Assembly: GCA_038522635.1 (NCBI GenBank)
Contig: JBCBJZ010000018.1
Coordinates: forward strand, 1-33,749
Source of the DNA: JBCBJZ01 sp038522635
GTDB taxonomy: Bacteria > Pseudomonadota > Alphaproteobacteria > Rhizobiales > Hyphomicrobiaceae
DNA: 33,749 bases
Direction of reading: 5' to 3'
Notes under the pieces: model-generated
Told to the model about the DNA's origin: nothing
Databases searched by the model: none
The model's input: the letters and a program-made list of their open reading frames with translations, nothing else
Position numbers and translations under genes: made by a program
Part shown: positions 4,759 through 12,362 of the stretch, one piece after another
Position numbering within the stretch: the stretch's first letter is position 1
Layout: every line of letters begins with the position of its first letter

Positions 4759-7151
4759 CCGGGCTTCCCGACGCTGGTGATACGTTCCAGCAGGCGTGAA
4801 CGCCGCGGTTTGCCCTCGCCCTCACCCTGGCCATTACCCTCCGCGGTATCGGCGACCTCGTCGACGCGATGCCCACCGGTCTTGGTCTTGCTGTCCGCGT
4901 TGGGCATGGGCTCAGATGCGGTTGTCGGCGTGCCGTTGGTCGCCTTGCGTTCGCCTTGGGCACCAAGCTCAGACGTCGCGGCCTTCGCTCGCTTTGCCGC
5001 CGCGTCGGCCTCGGCTTGCTCGGAAGATGATCGCGCAGAGGCGCCCGACGGCGCGGCGCTGGCTGACGCTGCCGCATCGCGCGGCATCGCATCGCCGCGG
5101 CTACCACCGTTTGACGGTTCCGCCATACGCTGGTCCGCCATACGCTGGTCCGCAAGACGCTGGTCCGCAAGACGCTGGCTCAGACCTTTGGCTGCAGGTT
5201 TGGTGCGCGGGCTATCGGCCAGCTTCTTTGCCGGTGTCGCGGTGGCCGCCGCTTCGCTGTCAGGTTTGGTCGTGGCGGCAACGGGGAGCTTCGGTTTCGC
5301 CAGCCCCGAAGCGGGTTTCGAAGCGTTCGAAGGCGCCAGCGACGGCGGCGGCGGTTCGGCGCGCTCATCCTCGTTGGCCGCCGCAGCCTTCAACGCAGCC
5401 ATCGGGTCGCTCAGGGGCTTAGGCGCAGGCTTGGCGGCCTCATCGCGCGGGCGTTCAGGCGCATCGCTCGTCGCCTTCGCGGAGGCCGCTGCTTCAACGG
5501 CGGGCTTCTTCGGCGAGGTGGCGTCGGCTGTCTTCAGGGCCTTGAGCGTCGGCGCTGGCTGTTCCACGCGCGCAGGCGTCGGCGCCGTTGATCGGGTGCC
5601 CGTTGGCGGGGGCGGCGCCTTTAAGGGCAGCAACGGTGTCGCACTGGCCGCAGCACCCGCATCCGCATGGCTCGAAGGCGCTGCAGCCGCTGGCGGCAAC
5701 CCGCCCGCATCGGGCTTGGCGCTCGATGACGGGGCACGCTCTGTCGCGGCACGACTGTTGGACGTTCCCGCAGGCTTGGGCGCAGGACTTGGTACAGCAC
5801 TTGGGACAGGCGTTGGTCCCGGCGCTGGCGCAATCTGCCCGCTGCGCACAGGCGGTGCGCCGCTCGCAGCATCACGTGGCTGCCGGATGCGCTCCGTCAG
5901 GCTTTGCGGCTTGGCCGCGGCCGGTGCTCCCGTCTGAGCCCTTGGCGCCCCCCCCGATGAACCGGGTGGCGCGTAGGCCGTGCGCCGCCCCACGCCGTTG
6001 GCCGGATGCGTGCCACCGCCCAGCCGCTTCATCTCCATCTTGAAGTGCTGCGCTTGCAGCGCCGCCCGCTCATTCGAGGCGGCCAATTCTGCGCGCAAAC
6101 GCTGGATCGACTGCGCCTGGCTGTCGGTCTGCGCCTGCAGAGCGCTCACCCGCGCCTTGAGAGCGATCTTGCTGTCCTTGATCGTCAGTTTGCCGTCGGC
6201 GTCTTTCGCCCCTTCGAAAACGGCCAAGGCTGCCTTCAGCCGCGTGACTTCCGCTGCCTGATCCTGACCCGCCGCCTTCAACCGTGAAATTTGCTCCGCC
6301 TGCGAGCGCAACATCGCCGCATCGGCCGCTTCATCCGTGGAACGCGCGCTCTTCAGGGTCACTTCGGCCTCGGCAAGCCCTTCGCGCGCCCGCTCCAACG
6401 CCGCCTGATCGGCGGGCTGCACCGTTGGCTCATCAGCGTTATGGCCCGGCCCGGCGCCCGGTCGCAGAACCGACTGCAGCCGGGTGATCAGTGCGGCCTG
6501 ATCACGGCTCTTTGCCCGTAACGCCTCGATTTCGGCACGCAGCGCGACCTCACCATCGAAATGAGGATCACGCGGCGACGTGCGACGGCGCGCTTCCCGC
6601 GTCTTCAGCGCGACGGAAAGCCGTTCGATTTCCGCGGATTGCTGCTGGTGGATGGCGCGCGCTTCACCGAGCGCCTGCGCCTGCGCTTTGGCGGCCTGGT
6701 TGAGGTCATTGATCTCGCGGTCGCGGTGAAACAGCAGATGACGTGCGTCCACCAAGCGCTGCTCCACTTTGGGCAGACGCTCAGACACCGTCTGTTCAAG
6801 CACACGCCTGGCGTTCTGATTCTCTTCAAGCGCGCTACCGAGCCGGTTCACCTCGGTCTCGAGCCCGCTGATCGACGCATCGCGCCGGTTGATCTCGATC
6901 AATTGGCGCGCCTGTTTGAGCTTCGCATCATCCGCCTGCAGCTCGAGCCGATGCACTTTGATCGCGTATTTGACGCGCAGCCGGTCCTTGTCAGCGCGAA
7001 TCTCGGCTTCCGAGATCGGCATGCGCTCCATCACCCGCTCGGTGGTGAGTCGGACCGCCCGCCGCCACAGCGCCGGCGCGATCAACAGCACGAGGAACAT
7101 CGCGCACAGCACGCCCAGGGCGAAGAGCAGGATCGACTGAATTGTGATCAC
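4755..7151 (-). CDS. Membrane-anchored coiled-coil protein with Ala/Pro-rich tail
   Basis: Encodes 798 residues from a GTG at 7151 (AGGG about 8 nt upstream). Residues 5-30 (SILLFALGVLCAMFLVLLIA) form one N-terminal membrane helix, followed by RRAVRLTTERVMERMPISEA and EIRADKDRLRVKYAIKVHRL. Residues about 45-370 are rich in Glu, Arg, Ala and Gln with heptad-like spacing, so a long coiled coil is likely. The remaining 430 residues are Ala/Pro/Ser/Lys-rich low complexity, with a short tandem repeat (RLADQ/RMADQ). The N-terminus resembles a conserved uncharacterised alphaproteobacterial protein; no enzymatic motif is seen. A structural, cell-envelope or scaffold role is an inference. Confidence 0.75.
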   Translation of the reverse strand: MITIQSILLFALGVLCAMFLVLLIAPALWRRAVRLTTERVMERMPISEAEIRADKDRLRVKYAIKVHRLELQADDAKLKQARQLIEINRRDASISGLETEVNRLGSALEENQNARRVLEQTVSERLPKVEQRLVDARHLLFHRDREINDLNQAAKAQAQALGEARAIHQQQSAEIERLSVALKTREARRRTSPRDPHFDGEVALRAEIEALRAKSRDQAALITRLQSVLRPGAGPGHNADEPTVQPADQAALERAREGLAEAEVTLKSARSTDEAADAAMLRSQAEQISRLKAAGQDQAAEVTRLKAALAVFEGAKDADGKLTIKDSKIALKARVSALQAQTDSQAQSIQRLRAELAASNERAALQAQHFKMEMKRLGGGTHPANGVGRRTAYAPPGSSGGAPRAQTGAPAAAKPQSLTERIRQPRDAASGAPPVRSGQIAPAPGPTPVPSAVPSPAPKPAGTSNSRAATERAPSSSAKPDAGGLPPAAAAPSSHADAGAAASATPLLPLKAPPPPTGTRSTAPTPARVEQPAPTLKALKTADATSPKKPAVEAAASAKATSDAPERPRDEAAKPAPKPLSDPMAALKAAAANEDERAEPPPPSLAPSNASKPASGLAKPKLPVAATTKPDSEAAATATPAKKLADSPRTKPAAKGLSQRLADQRLADQRMADQRMAEPSNGGSRGDAMPRDAAASASAAPSGASARSSSEQAEADAAAKRAKAATSELGAQGERKATNGTPTTASEPMPNADSKTKTGGHRVDEVADTAEGNGQGEGEGKPRRSRLLERITSVGKPG
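5121..5178. repeat. 15-bp tandem repeat in the coiled-coil gene
   Basis: About four copies of a 15-bp unit (CGCCATACGCTGGTC, later CGCAAGACGCTGGTC) encode alternating RMADQ and RLADQ on the minus strand, in frame. Copy-number change by slippage would alter length by five residues without frameshift. Confidence 0.85.
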
Positions 7152-7451
7152 TGAAAAACCCTGTGCTGACCGTAAGGCGAACCGCGAAACGCGCAGCCCC
7201 GCTCCCCCTCAAGATTCGAAGGTTTTAGCGGCTGGCCGGCGCGAACGCCATCCCACCGGCCGTCCACGACGGGGACGGCGTTGTTTTGCACACCCCAGCA
7301 CCAAGTTGTGGCGAAAAACGTCTAGCACCGGGCTGTTATGCGACCGGGCTCAGTTTTGGCCGTCACGCAAAATGAAGCGGCTTGCAAAAATGCAACACTC
7401 GAACGCCGGGCGAGGATGGCTCGGCTTCAAACCTGACGATCAAACGCTGCT
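7152..7451. other. Intergenic region between eipA and the coiled-coil gene
   Basis: A 300-nt gap between two minus-strand genes. It holds a hairpin at 7260-7278 (CCGTCC and GGACGG arms) followed on the plus strand by GCGTTGTTTTGC, but no plus-strand gene lies upstream to terminate. The overlapping plus-strand frame has no family likeness and no SD. A promoter for the coiled-coil gene is expected but not identifiable. Confidence 0.5.
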
Positions 7452-8465
7452 TCAGAACGGGTTCCAGGTCGGCCGGCGCGTGTATTTGAGATAGCCCACG
7501 TTCGCGCCAAGCCGCAGGCCAACACCGGCCCGGATCGGTGCGAGGATCACACGGCCGCGCTTCTGGAAGGTGATGCTGACGCCGCCCACCAGATAAGCCG
7601 AACCTTCGATGCCCGCATAGCGCTTGAAGATCTCGGACTTGCGGCGGATGTTGTAGACCAGAACCATCGTCTTCGAACCGCTCGCACCGGCGTCATAGCC
7701 CAGCGAGGGTCCCTGCCAGAAGACTTTCCGGGAGCCATGGTATTTGGTGTAGAGCTGCCCCTCGCCATAGCGCAGGCCAGCGATGAACGCACCGCCCGCT
7801 TCTTCACCCAGAATGTACCCGTTCGGCCGGCCCTGCTGTTGGAAGGCGTACTCGATCACGCGCGCCATCCCCTTGCTGATCGAGCCGAAGAAACCGTGGC
7901 CTGCACGGCGGATTTCACTCATCGAATAGGTGTCGTCGCGACGCGGTCCATCGTCGTAGCGCGGTGGCGGCGGCGCACGCCTCGCCCGGCGATGGGGCGG
8001 ATCGTAGCGCCGCGGCGGGGCGTCATAGCGCGGCTGAGGTGCGGTGTAGCGCGGTGGTGGCAAGCCCGCATCGCGCGGTCGGCGGGGCGCGTAGGTGCGC
8101 CGCTCCGGCGGGATCGGCCGCAAGCGCTGGTCGGCTTGATCGTTGTAATAGCGCGGCAAGGGGCGTGGCGCTGCTGCAGGAGGCCGGGTTGGTGCACGCC
8201 GGTAGTCGTAGCCATCACGTACGGGCGGGCGCTGGTCGATGTCATCGTCACGATCGCGCTCGCGCTCCCAGGGCAGGATCTCGCGTTGGACCGCGTCCTG
8301 CGCCAGCGTGGATGCGCCCGCACCGGCGATGAGCAACATCGCAGCGGCGATAAGGCCTGTGACGGCCAACAGCGCTGCAAAACGTGCGCGGGCAGCGCTC
8401 GCGCGAAGGACTTTGGACCAAGCCGGCAGAAGCCGCGCGACAGGGGACTTGATGGTGACGGACAT
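7452..8465 (-). CDS. eipA: EipA-like periplasmic DUF1134 protein with Pro/Arg-rich linker
   Basis: Encodes 337 residues from the ATG at 8465 (GAGG 8 nt upstream, then MSVTIKSPVARLLPAW). A hydrophobic export segment follows (about 30-52, FAALLAVTGLIAAAMLLIAG), cleaved or retained near ASTLAQ. Residues about 60-195 form an unusually Pro/Arg/Tyr-rich linker (PPRYDAPPRRYDPPHRR type). Residues about 200-337 are a full DUF1134 domain: HGFFGSISKGMARVIEYAFQ, NGYILGEEAGGAFIAGLRYG, VFWQGPSLGYDAGASGSKTM, VGLRLGANVGYLKYT. In Brucella the DUF1134 protein EipA is periplasmic and needed for envelope integrity; the same role here is an inference. The long basic linker is the unusual part and could bind cell wall or anionic polymer. 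Confidence 0.85.
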   Translation of the reverse strand: MSVTIKSPVARLLPAWSKVLRASAARARFAALLAVTGLIAAAMLLIAGAGASTLAQDAVQREILPWERERDRDDDIDQRPPVRDGYDYRRAPTRPPAAAPRPLPRYYNDQADQRLRPIPPERRTYAPRRPRDAGLPPPRYTAPQPRYDAPPRRYDPPHRRARRAPPPPRYDDGPRRDDTYSMSEIRRAGHGFFGSISKGMARVIEYAFQQQGRPNGYILGEEAGGAFIAGLRYGEGQLYTKYHGSRKVFWQGPSLGYDAGASGSKTMVLVYNIRRKSEIFKRYAGIEGSAYLVGGVSITFQKRGRVILAPIRAGVGLRLGANVGYLKYTRRPTWNPF

Positions 8466-8586
8466 GATGGTGGCCTCGACGTTGCGGGCACCCCTGTGCC
8501 CAGCGTGCGTGCATGCGCGTGAGCGGACAGCGCAAAAACACGCGGCCCACTCGTTCTTTCCGAACAGAAACAAAGCCCTAAAGTAA

Positions 8587-8600
8587 GGCGGCAAGCCGCC
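8587..8600 (-). terminator. Possible terminator downstream of cysQ
   Basis: GGCGGC-AA-GCCGCC forms a compact palindromic stem 77 nt past the cysQ stop. On the minus strand it is followed by TTACTTTAGGGCTTTG, moderately T-rich. It lies upstream of eipA and would separate the two minus-strand genes. Confidence 0.4.
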
Positions 8601-8676
8601 AACTTCGGGGCAAGGACGCGCGCTCCGGATGCCTACAAGCGTCGGCCATCATGGCCATGAAGGCGGCAACGCATCG

Positions 8677-9558
8677 TTAAGCCTGTCTCGCGCGGCCCCA
8701 GCCGATGAAATACGGGTTGAGCAAGCGCCCGGCCGCTGCGTTGTAGGTCAATGCCGTCCCCTCCACCGTGGTCACGCAGCCCCCCGCCGCGCTAAGCACC
8801 GCATGGCCGGCCGCCGTATCCCACGCCATCGTCGGTCCGAAACGCGGATAAACGTCCGCGTCACCCTGCGCAACAAGGCAGAACTTGAGCGATGAGCCCG
8901 CACTGATGCGTTCGCGGATGGACAATGTCCCCAAGAAGCTCTCGGTCTCGGCATTGCCGTGCGATCGGCTCGCGACCGCGGTTAGCCCGTTGGACGGCGG
9001 CGTGCGCGTTGTGATCCGTTCGGCCGCATCAAGCGACGTCGGGCAGGCGGCCTGTGCGGGAACCGCGAGCCGGAAGGCCGAGCCGGACGCTGCAGGCTCG
9101 CCATTGTGATCAGTGACCCCCGCGCGCCCGCGCCCCTCATCCGCAAATCCGACGTGCAGTTCCCCCTTAACCGGCGTGTAGACGAGACCCCAACGCGGCG
9201 CGCCATCCTCGATCAACGCGATGTTGATCGTGAAATCCTCGCGCCCGGCGACGAATTCGCGTGTGCCATCCAGCGGATCAACCAGGACGAACCGCCACCC
9301 GACCTGCGGCAAGTGCCCCGCGCTAACCGCCTCTTCGGCCACAACCGGCACCCCCGGCAGATGCGCAGCAAGCGCCGCCAGCAGGATCGCTTCACTCTCC
9401 CGGTCGGCAGCCGTGACGGGCGAGGCATCGCTCTTCTGGTCGACCACCACGTCACCGCGCCAATAGCCAAGTTGCAGCCGCGCAGCCTCAAGCACGGCCG
9501 GTAACAGCGCCTGAGCCAAAGCGCGCCCGTCGATGCCTGCTCCAGCTTCCTTACTCAT
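8677..9558 (-). CDS. cysQ: 3'(2'),5'-bisphosphate nucleotidase CysQ
   Basis: Magnesium-dependent phosphatase of the inositol monophosphatase superfamily. It removes the 3' phosphate of PAP, recycling the by-product of sulfate assimilation. The 293-residue length fits. Metal-site motifs are present: SPVTAADRESE (46-56), VVAEEAV with Glu75-Glu76, DPLDGTREF (94-102), and near the C-terminus WDTAAGHAVLSAAGG. The start has a strong SD (GAGGAGGG, 6 nt before the ATG). It is transcribed away from chpT across a 328-nt gap. Another inositol-phosphatase-like activity is possible, but the sequence around the DPLDGT motif favours CysQ. Confidence 0.9.
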   Translation of the reverse strand: MSKEAGAGIDGRALAQALLPAVLEAARLQLGYWRGDVVVDQKSDASPVTAADRESEAILLAALAAHLPGVPVVAEEAVSAGHLPQVGWRFVLVDPLDGTREFVAGREDFTINIALIEDGAPRWGLVYTPVKGELHVGFADEGRGRAGVTDHNGEPAASGSAFRLAVPAQAACPTSLDAAERITTRTPPSNGLTAVASRSHGNAETESFLGTLSIRERISAGSSLKFCLVAQGDADVYPRFGPTMAWDTAAGHAVLSAAGGCVTTVEGTALTYNAAAGRLLNPYFIGWGRARQA

Positions 9559-9886
9559 CGCGCACCCTCCTCAACCGCCCTGCAGGTGAGCCCGTCGCAC
9601 TACCAACAGGTTCACGCCTGCGCCCTCTGGCGGCGTTGCCGCGAAGCACGTAGAGACCGAAAGAGCTGATTGGCAAGGCTTGGCTCATTGTATTCGGCCC
9701 TCGCGAGTGCGTTCGCATCTGTCGGGGCCAGCGTCAGTTCGAGCGCGTTCCCGCCTGAAGTTCACGCACCGCCGCGCGGTTCTTCAAGCGTCGGGGTGAA
9801 CGAAACCAAACGGTTAGACGCTGATAAAGCCAGCTTCGCGTAAGGCCAGCGGCTCTAACCCACTGCACTCACGAAGGGAACCCGTG
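9559..9886. other. Divergent promoter region of cysQ and chpT
   Basis: 328 nt between divergent genes. It must carry both promoters, but no clear boxes or complete CtrA site (TTAA-N7-TTAA) are seen. It holds the chpT SD AAGGGA (9874-9879), 7 nt before the ATG at 9887. No RNA gene is recognised. Confidence 0.55.
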
Positions 9887-10528
9887 ATGAACCAAGGCGA
9901 CCACCCCAGCGATCTCGAACTTGCAGCGCTGCTGGCCAGCAAGATCTGCCATGATGTGGTGGGGCCTGTTGGCGCTTTCGGCAACGGCCTTGAGATGCTC
10001 GCCACGGAAGACAACCAGCAGGCCCAGGCCTACGCCATGGACATGCTCCAAAACGTCTCGACGCAGGCAACGGCGCGGCTTGAATTTGCGCGTTTCGCGT
10101 TCGGCGCTGCCGGCTCAGCGGGTGCACAGATCGACCTCGCCATGGCGCAGAAGTTGACGGAAAACTACATCGGCGACGGCAAACACACGCTCACGTGGGC
10201 TGGTCCGGCCGGGCACATGGATAAAGACTACGTCAAGTTGCTGCTCAATCTGGTTTCATCCGGCATCAGCGCACTGCCGCGCGGTGGCACGTTGGGGCTT
10301 ACCATCAACGGGACGCTGGAGAAGCCGCAGTTCGTACTGCGTTGCGCCGGCCAGGCCGCCCGCCCGCCGCAGCACCTGACGGAGTTCATCATCGGCAAGG
10401 AACCGCCTGCCCTGCACGCGATGACCATCCAGGCCTACTATACGTGGCGGCTTGCGGCCCACGCGCGCATGCGCATCGAGATCCTCAAAGATGGCGAAGA
10501 TATCGTGCTCCAGGCGACGGCAACCTGA
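9887..10528 (+). CDS. chpT: ChpT histidine phosphotransferase
   Basis: Dimeric pseudo-histidine-kinase that relays phosphate from the hybrid kinase CckA to CtrA and CpdR, setting cell-cycle progression in alphaproteobacteria. 213 residues. The H-box ALLASKICHDVVGPVGAFGN has phospho-accepting His22. The rest is a degenerate ATPase-like domain (LLLNLVSSGISALPRGGTLG) lacking a usable ATP site, as expected for ChpT. ATG 9887 is preferred over the overlapping GTG at 9884 because it is 7 nt from AAGGGA. A stand-alone receiver gene follows 148 nt downstream. The cognate kinase and CtrA are outside the window. Confidence 0.9.
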   Translation: MNQGDHPSDLELAALLASKICHDVVGPVGAFGNGLEMLATEDNQQAQAYAMDMLQNVSTQATARLEFARFAFGAAGSAGAQIDLAMAQKLTENYIGDGKHTLTWAGPAGHMDKDYVKLLLNLVSSGISALPRGGTLGLTINGTLEKPQFVLRCAGQAARPPQHLTEFIIGKEPPALHAMTIQAYYTWRLAAHARMRIEILKDGEDIVLQATAT

Positions 10529-10676
10529 GCAGCAGGGCACTGTGTTGGGCCACGCCTTCAGCGGTTCTTAACGCTTGCACGCGATGCTCGCCCCAGATGC
10601 CGGTTTTCCGCCACCCGATGGTCCACGTCCTTGGTCCATCGGGGAACGTGCGGGAGCACAACGGGGCTGAAGCTTC

Positions 10677-11045
10677 ATGAAACACTGTCTGATCGTTGAT
10701 GACTCAAGCGTCATCCGCAAAGTGGCGCGCCAGATCATGGAAAGCCACGGCTTTGAGGTGAGCGAGGCCGAAAATGGTCAGGAGGCGCTGGAACGGTGCG
10801 CGGGCGCATGGCCGGAAGCGATCCTGCTCGACTGGCAAATGCCGGTGATGGGTGGGCACGAGTTCCTGAGCGCGCTGTCGGTCAACGAGCGCAGCGAAAA
10901 GACGCCCTACATCGTCTACTGCACCACCGAGAACGATCCCGTCGACATCAGCCAGGCGCTCAACGCCGGCGCCAGTGCGTATCTGCTCAAGCCGTTTGAC
11001 CGCGCCGCACTTGAAGCGAAATTTGCCGACACCGGACTGATATAA
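10677..11045 (+). CDS. Stand-alone receiver (CheY-like) response regulator
   Basis: 122 residues, one receiver domain without an output domain. Acidic pocket Asp8-Asp9, phospho-acceptor Asp52 (ILLDWQMPVMGG), switch Thr83/Thr84 (VYCTTEND) and Lys105 (YLLKPFD) are all present, so it should be phosphorylatable. It lies downstream of chpT in the same direction and may be co-transcribed. That suggests, but does not prove, a role in the ChpT relay or as a phosphate sink. It is not obviously DivK or CpdR by its N-terminus (MKHCLIVDDSSVIRKVARQI). No good SD is visible; the upstream sequence is GGGGCTGAAGCTTC. Confidence 0.88.
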   Translation: MKHCLIVDDSSVIRKVARQIMESHGFEVSEAENGQEALERCAGAWPEAILLDWQMPVMGGHEFLSALSVNERSEKTPYIVYCTTENDPVDISQALNAGASAYLLKPFDRAALEAKFADTGLI

Positions 11046-11056
11046 GCGTGTGCGCT

Positions 11057-11644
11057 TCAGCTTGAGACGATGATCGGCGCCACGCCAATCCACGCCGCGT
11101 GCAACCAAAGCACGAACGCCACGTAGATGCCGAGGCCCAGGACCACGCACGCGAGGTCGTTGACCAACGGTGGTGCTGGCCCCAGGTTCGCGGGCGCTGG
11201 CCGGTATTTCATCGAGATGCGGTCGACGATGGCGTAAGCCAGGAAGCTGCCGAACAGCACCATCGATGCCAAATCGCCATTGGCCAGCAGGTGCGCGAAC
11301 GCCCAGAATTTGATCGCCAGCAGCATCGGGTGCTTGACGATCCGCTTGATGCGCGAAGGCACGTAGGTCGCGATCAACAAAGTGAAAACCGGTAGCATCA
11401 GCAGTAACGCGAGGTGGGACGTCCACACCGGTGGGTCCCACAGGATCGGGTTCTTGCCGGCGTCGACCCGCAATTTCTGGTAGCCCTGCACGGCGATCAC
11501 CAGGCCGGCGAGCGAGATCAGCGAAAAGACGACCATCCAGGCGGGGCGCCCCACGCGCTCAACCAGGCCATCACGCAAGGATGCGTTGGCCGGAACCAGG
11601 TGGATGCCCAGGAACAGCACCAGTCCAAGGATCAGCAACAGCAC
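11057..11644 (-). CDS. NnrU family membrane protein
   Basis: Encodes 195 residues from the GTG at 11644, preceded by GAAGGGGG 7 nt upstream. The open frame continues to 11725, but that part is basic and not membrane-like. About five or six hydrophobic helices are visible, from VLLLILGLVLFLGIHLVPAN to VVLGLGIYVAFVLWLHAAWI. The NnrU hallmarks are GIHL at the N-terminus, RIKRIVKHPMLLAIKFWAFA and HLLANGD. In denitrifiers NnrU is linked to nitrite/nitric oxide reduction, but related proteins occur widely without denitrification genes, and none are seen here. It is convergent with the receiver gene, 11 nt apart. Confidence 0.85.
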   Translation of the reverse strand: MLLLILGLVLFLGIHLVPANASLRDGLVERVGRPAWMVVFSLISLAGLVIAVQGYQKLRVDAGKNPILWDPPVWTSHLALLLMLPVFTLLIATYVPSRIKRIVKHPMLLAIKFWAFAHLLANGDLASMVLFGSFLAYAIVDRISMKYRPAPANLGPAPPLVNDLACVVLGLGIYVAFVLWLHAAWIGVAPIIVSS

Positions 11645-11829
11645 GGGTCGTCCCCCTTCACCAAGCCCACGTTCTGCGGGCATCGATCGCACCGTGAGCC
11701 GTGCCTTCGCACACGGCTGCACCACTATCCACAGCTATCATGGTTCTCACAGACGCGGCACAAGCGAATTCGGCCGCAATCACCGCTTAGCTGATCGACA
11801 ACTCGATGCGGCGTGGTGGAGGAACGGGT

Positions 11830-12267
11830 GTGAGCGTGATGCGTATGGGCCAGCTGGTTGGCGGCCTGTTTGCGGTTATCTTGGTGGTGCCCTTGGTCTT
11901 TGTGCTGGCCGGCGCGTTCCAGACGTCGCTTCAAAAGCCGAACGCACGCACAAGCCATACTGCGGGGCCCAAGGCACACACGCCCACGACGCTCCCCCGC
12001 CCGACGAAGCGCCGCGTCGACCAACCAACGCTTTCCCTGTCAGCGCAGCCCGATGCCAGCGACCCCGCTTCGCTGCAGCCGCCAAGCCAGGCGCGGCTCG
12101 CCTTGCGGAACGGCAAGCCCCGCCGTGCACCATCATTCGCGATCATCGCCACAGAGGCGCCCGATCTCGCCCGCGGGCCCGCCCCGGCACGGCGTGCGCG
12201 TCTCCCGCTGCAAGCTGAACGCGCCCTCCGCCGCGCCACCCTCATCCCCCCAGCCGACAGCTTCTGA
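11830..12267 (+). CDS. Small single-helix hypothetical protein
   Basis: Encodes 145 residues from the GTG at 11830, with GGAGGA 6 nt upstream; ATGs at 11839 and 11845 are alternatives. An N-terminal hydrophobic helix (MGQLVGGLFAVILVVPLVFV plus LAGAF) is followed by a Pro/Ala/Arg-rich, probably disordered tail. No domain is recognised. It is convergent with guaA and upstream of no other plus-strand gene. The strong SD and clean membrane segment support it, while the low-complexity tail gives little extra coding evidence. Confidence 0.5.
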   Translation: MSVMRMGQLVGGLFAVILVVPLVFVLAGAFQTSLQKPNARTSHTAGPKAHTPTTLPRPTKRRVDQPTLSLSAQPDASDPASLQPPSQARLALRNGKPRRAPSFAIIATEAPDLARGPAPARRARLPLQAERALRRATLIPPADSF

Positions 12268-12362
12268 AGAAGCGGGTCAAAGCGCGGCATGCAACGAGCA
12301 ACACTGTCATCCTACCCCCGTGGCGAGGATCCAACCGTGTCAATGAGCCCGAACCGCCGCGA

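Noticed and set aside
4777..5937. Plus-strand 386-residue open frame opposite the coiled-coil gene
   Set aside because: Mirror of the Ala-rich minus-strand gene; Ala/Gly/Ser-rich, no SD and no family likeness.
7260..7278. CCGTCC/GGACGG hairpin followed by a T-rich plus strand
   Set aside because: Looks like a plus-strand terminator, but there is no plus-strand gene upstream; noted only in the gap entry.
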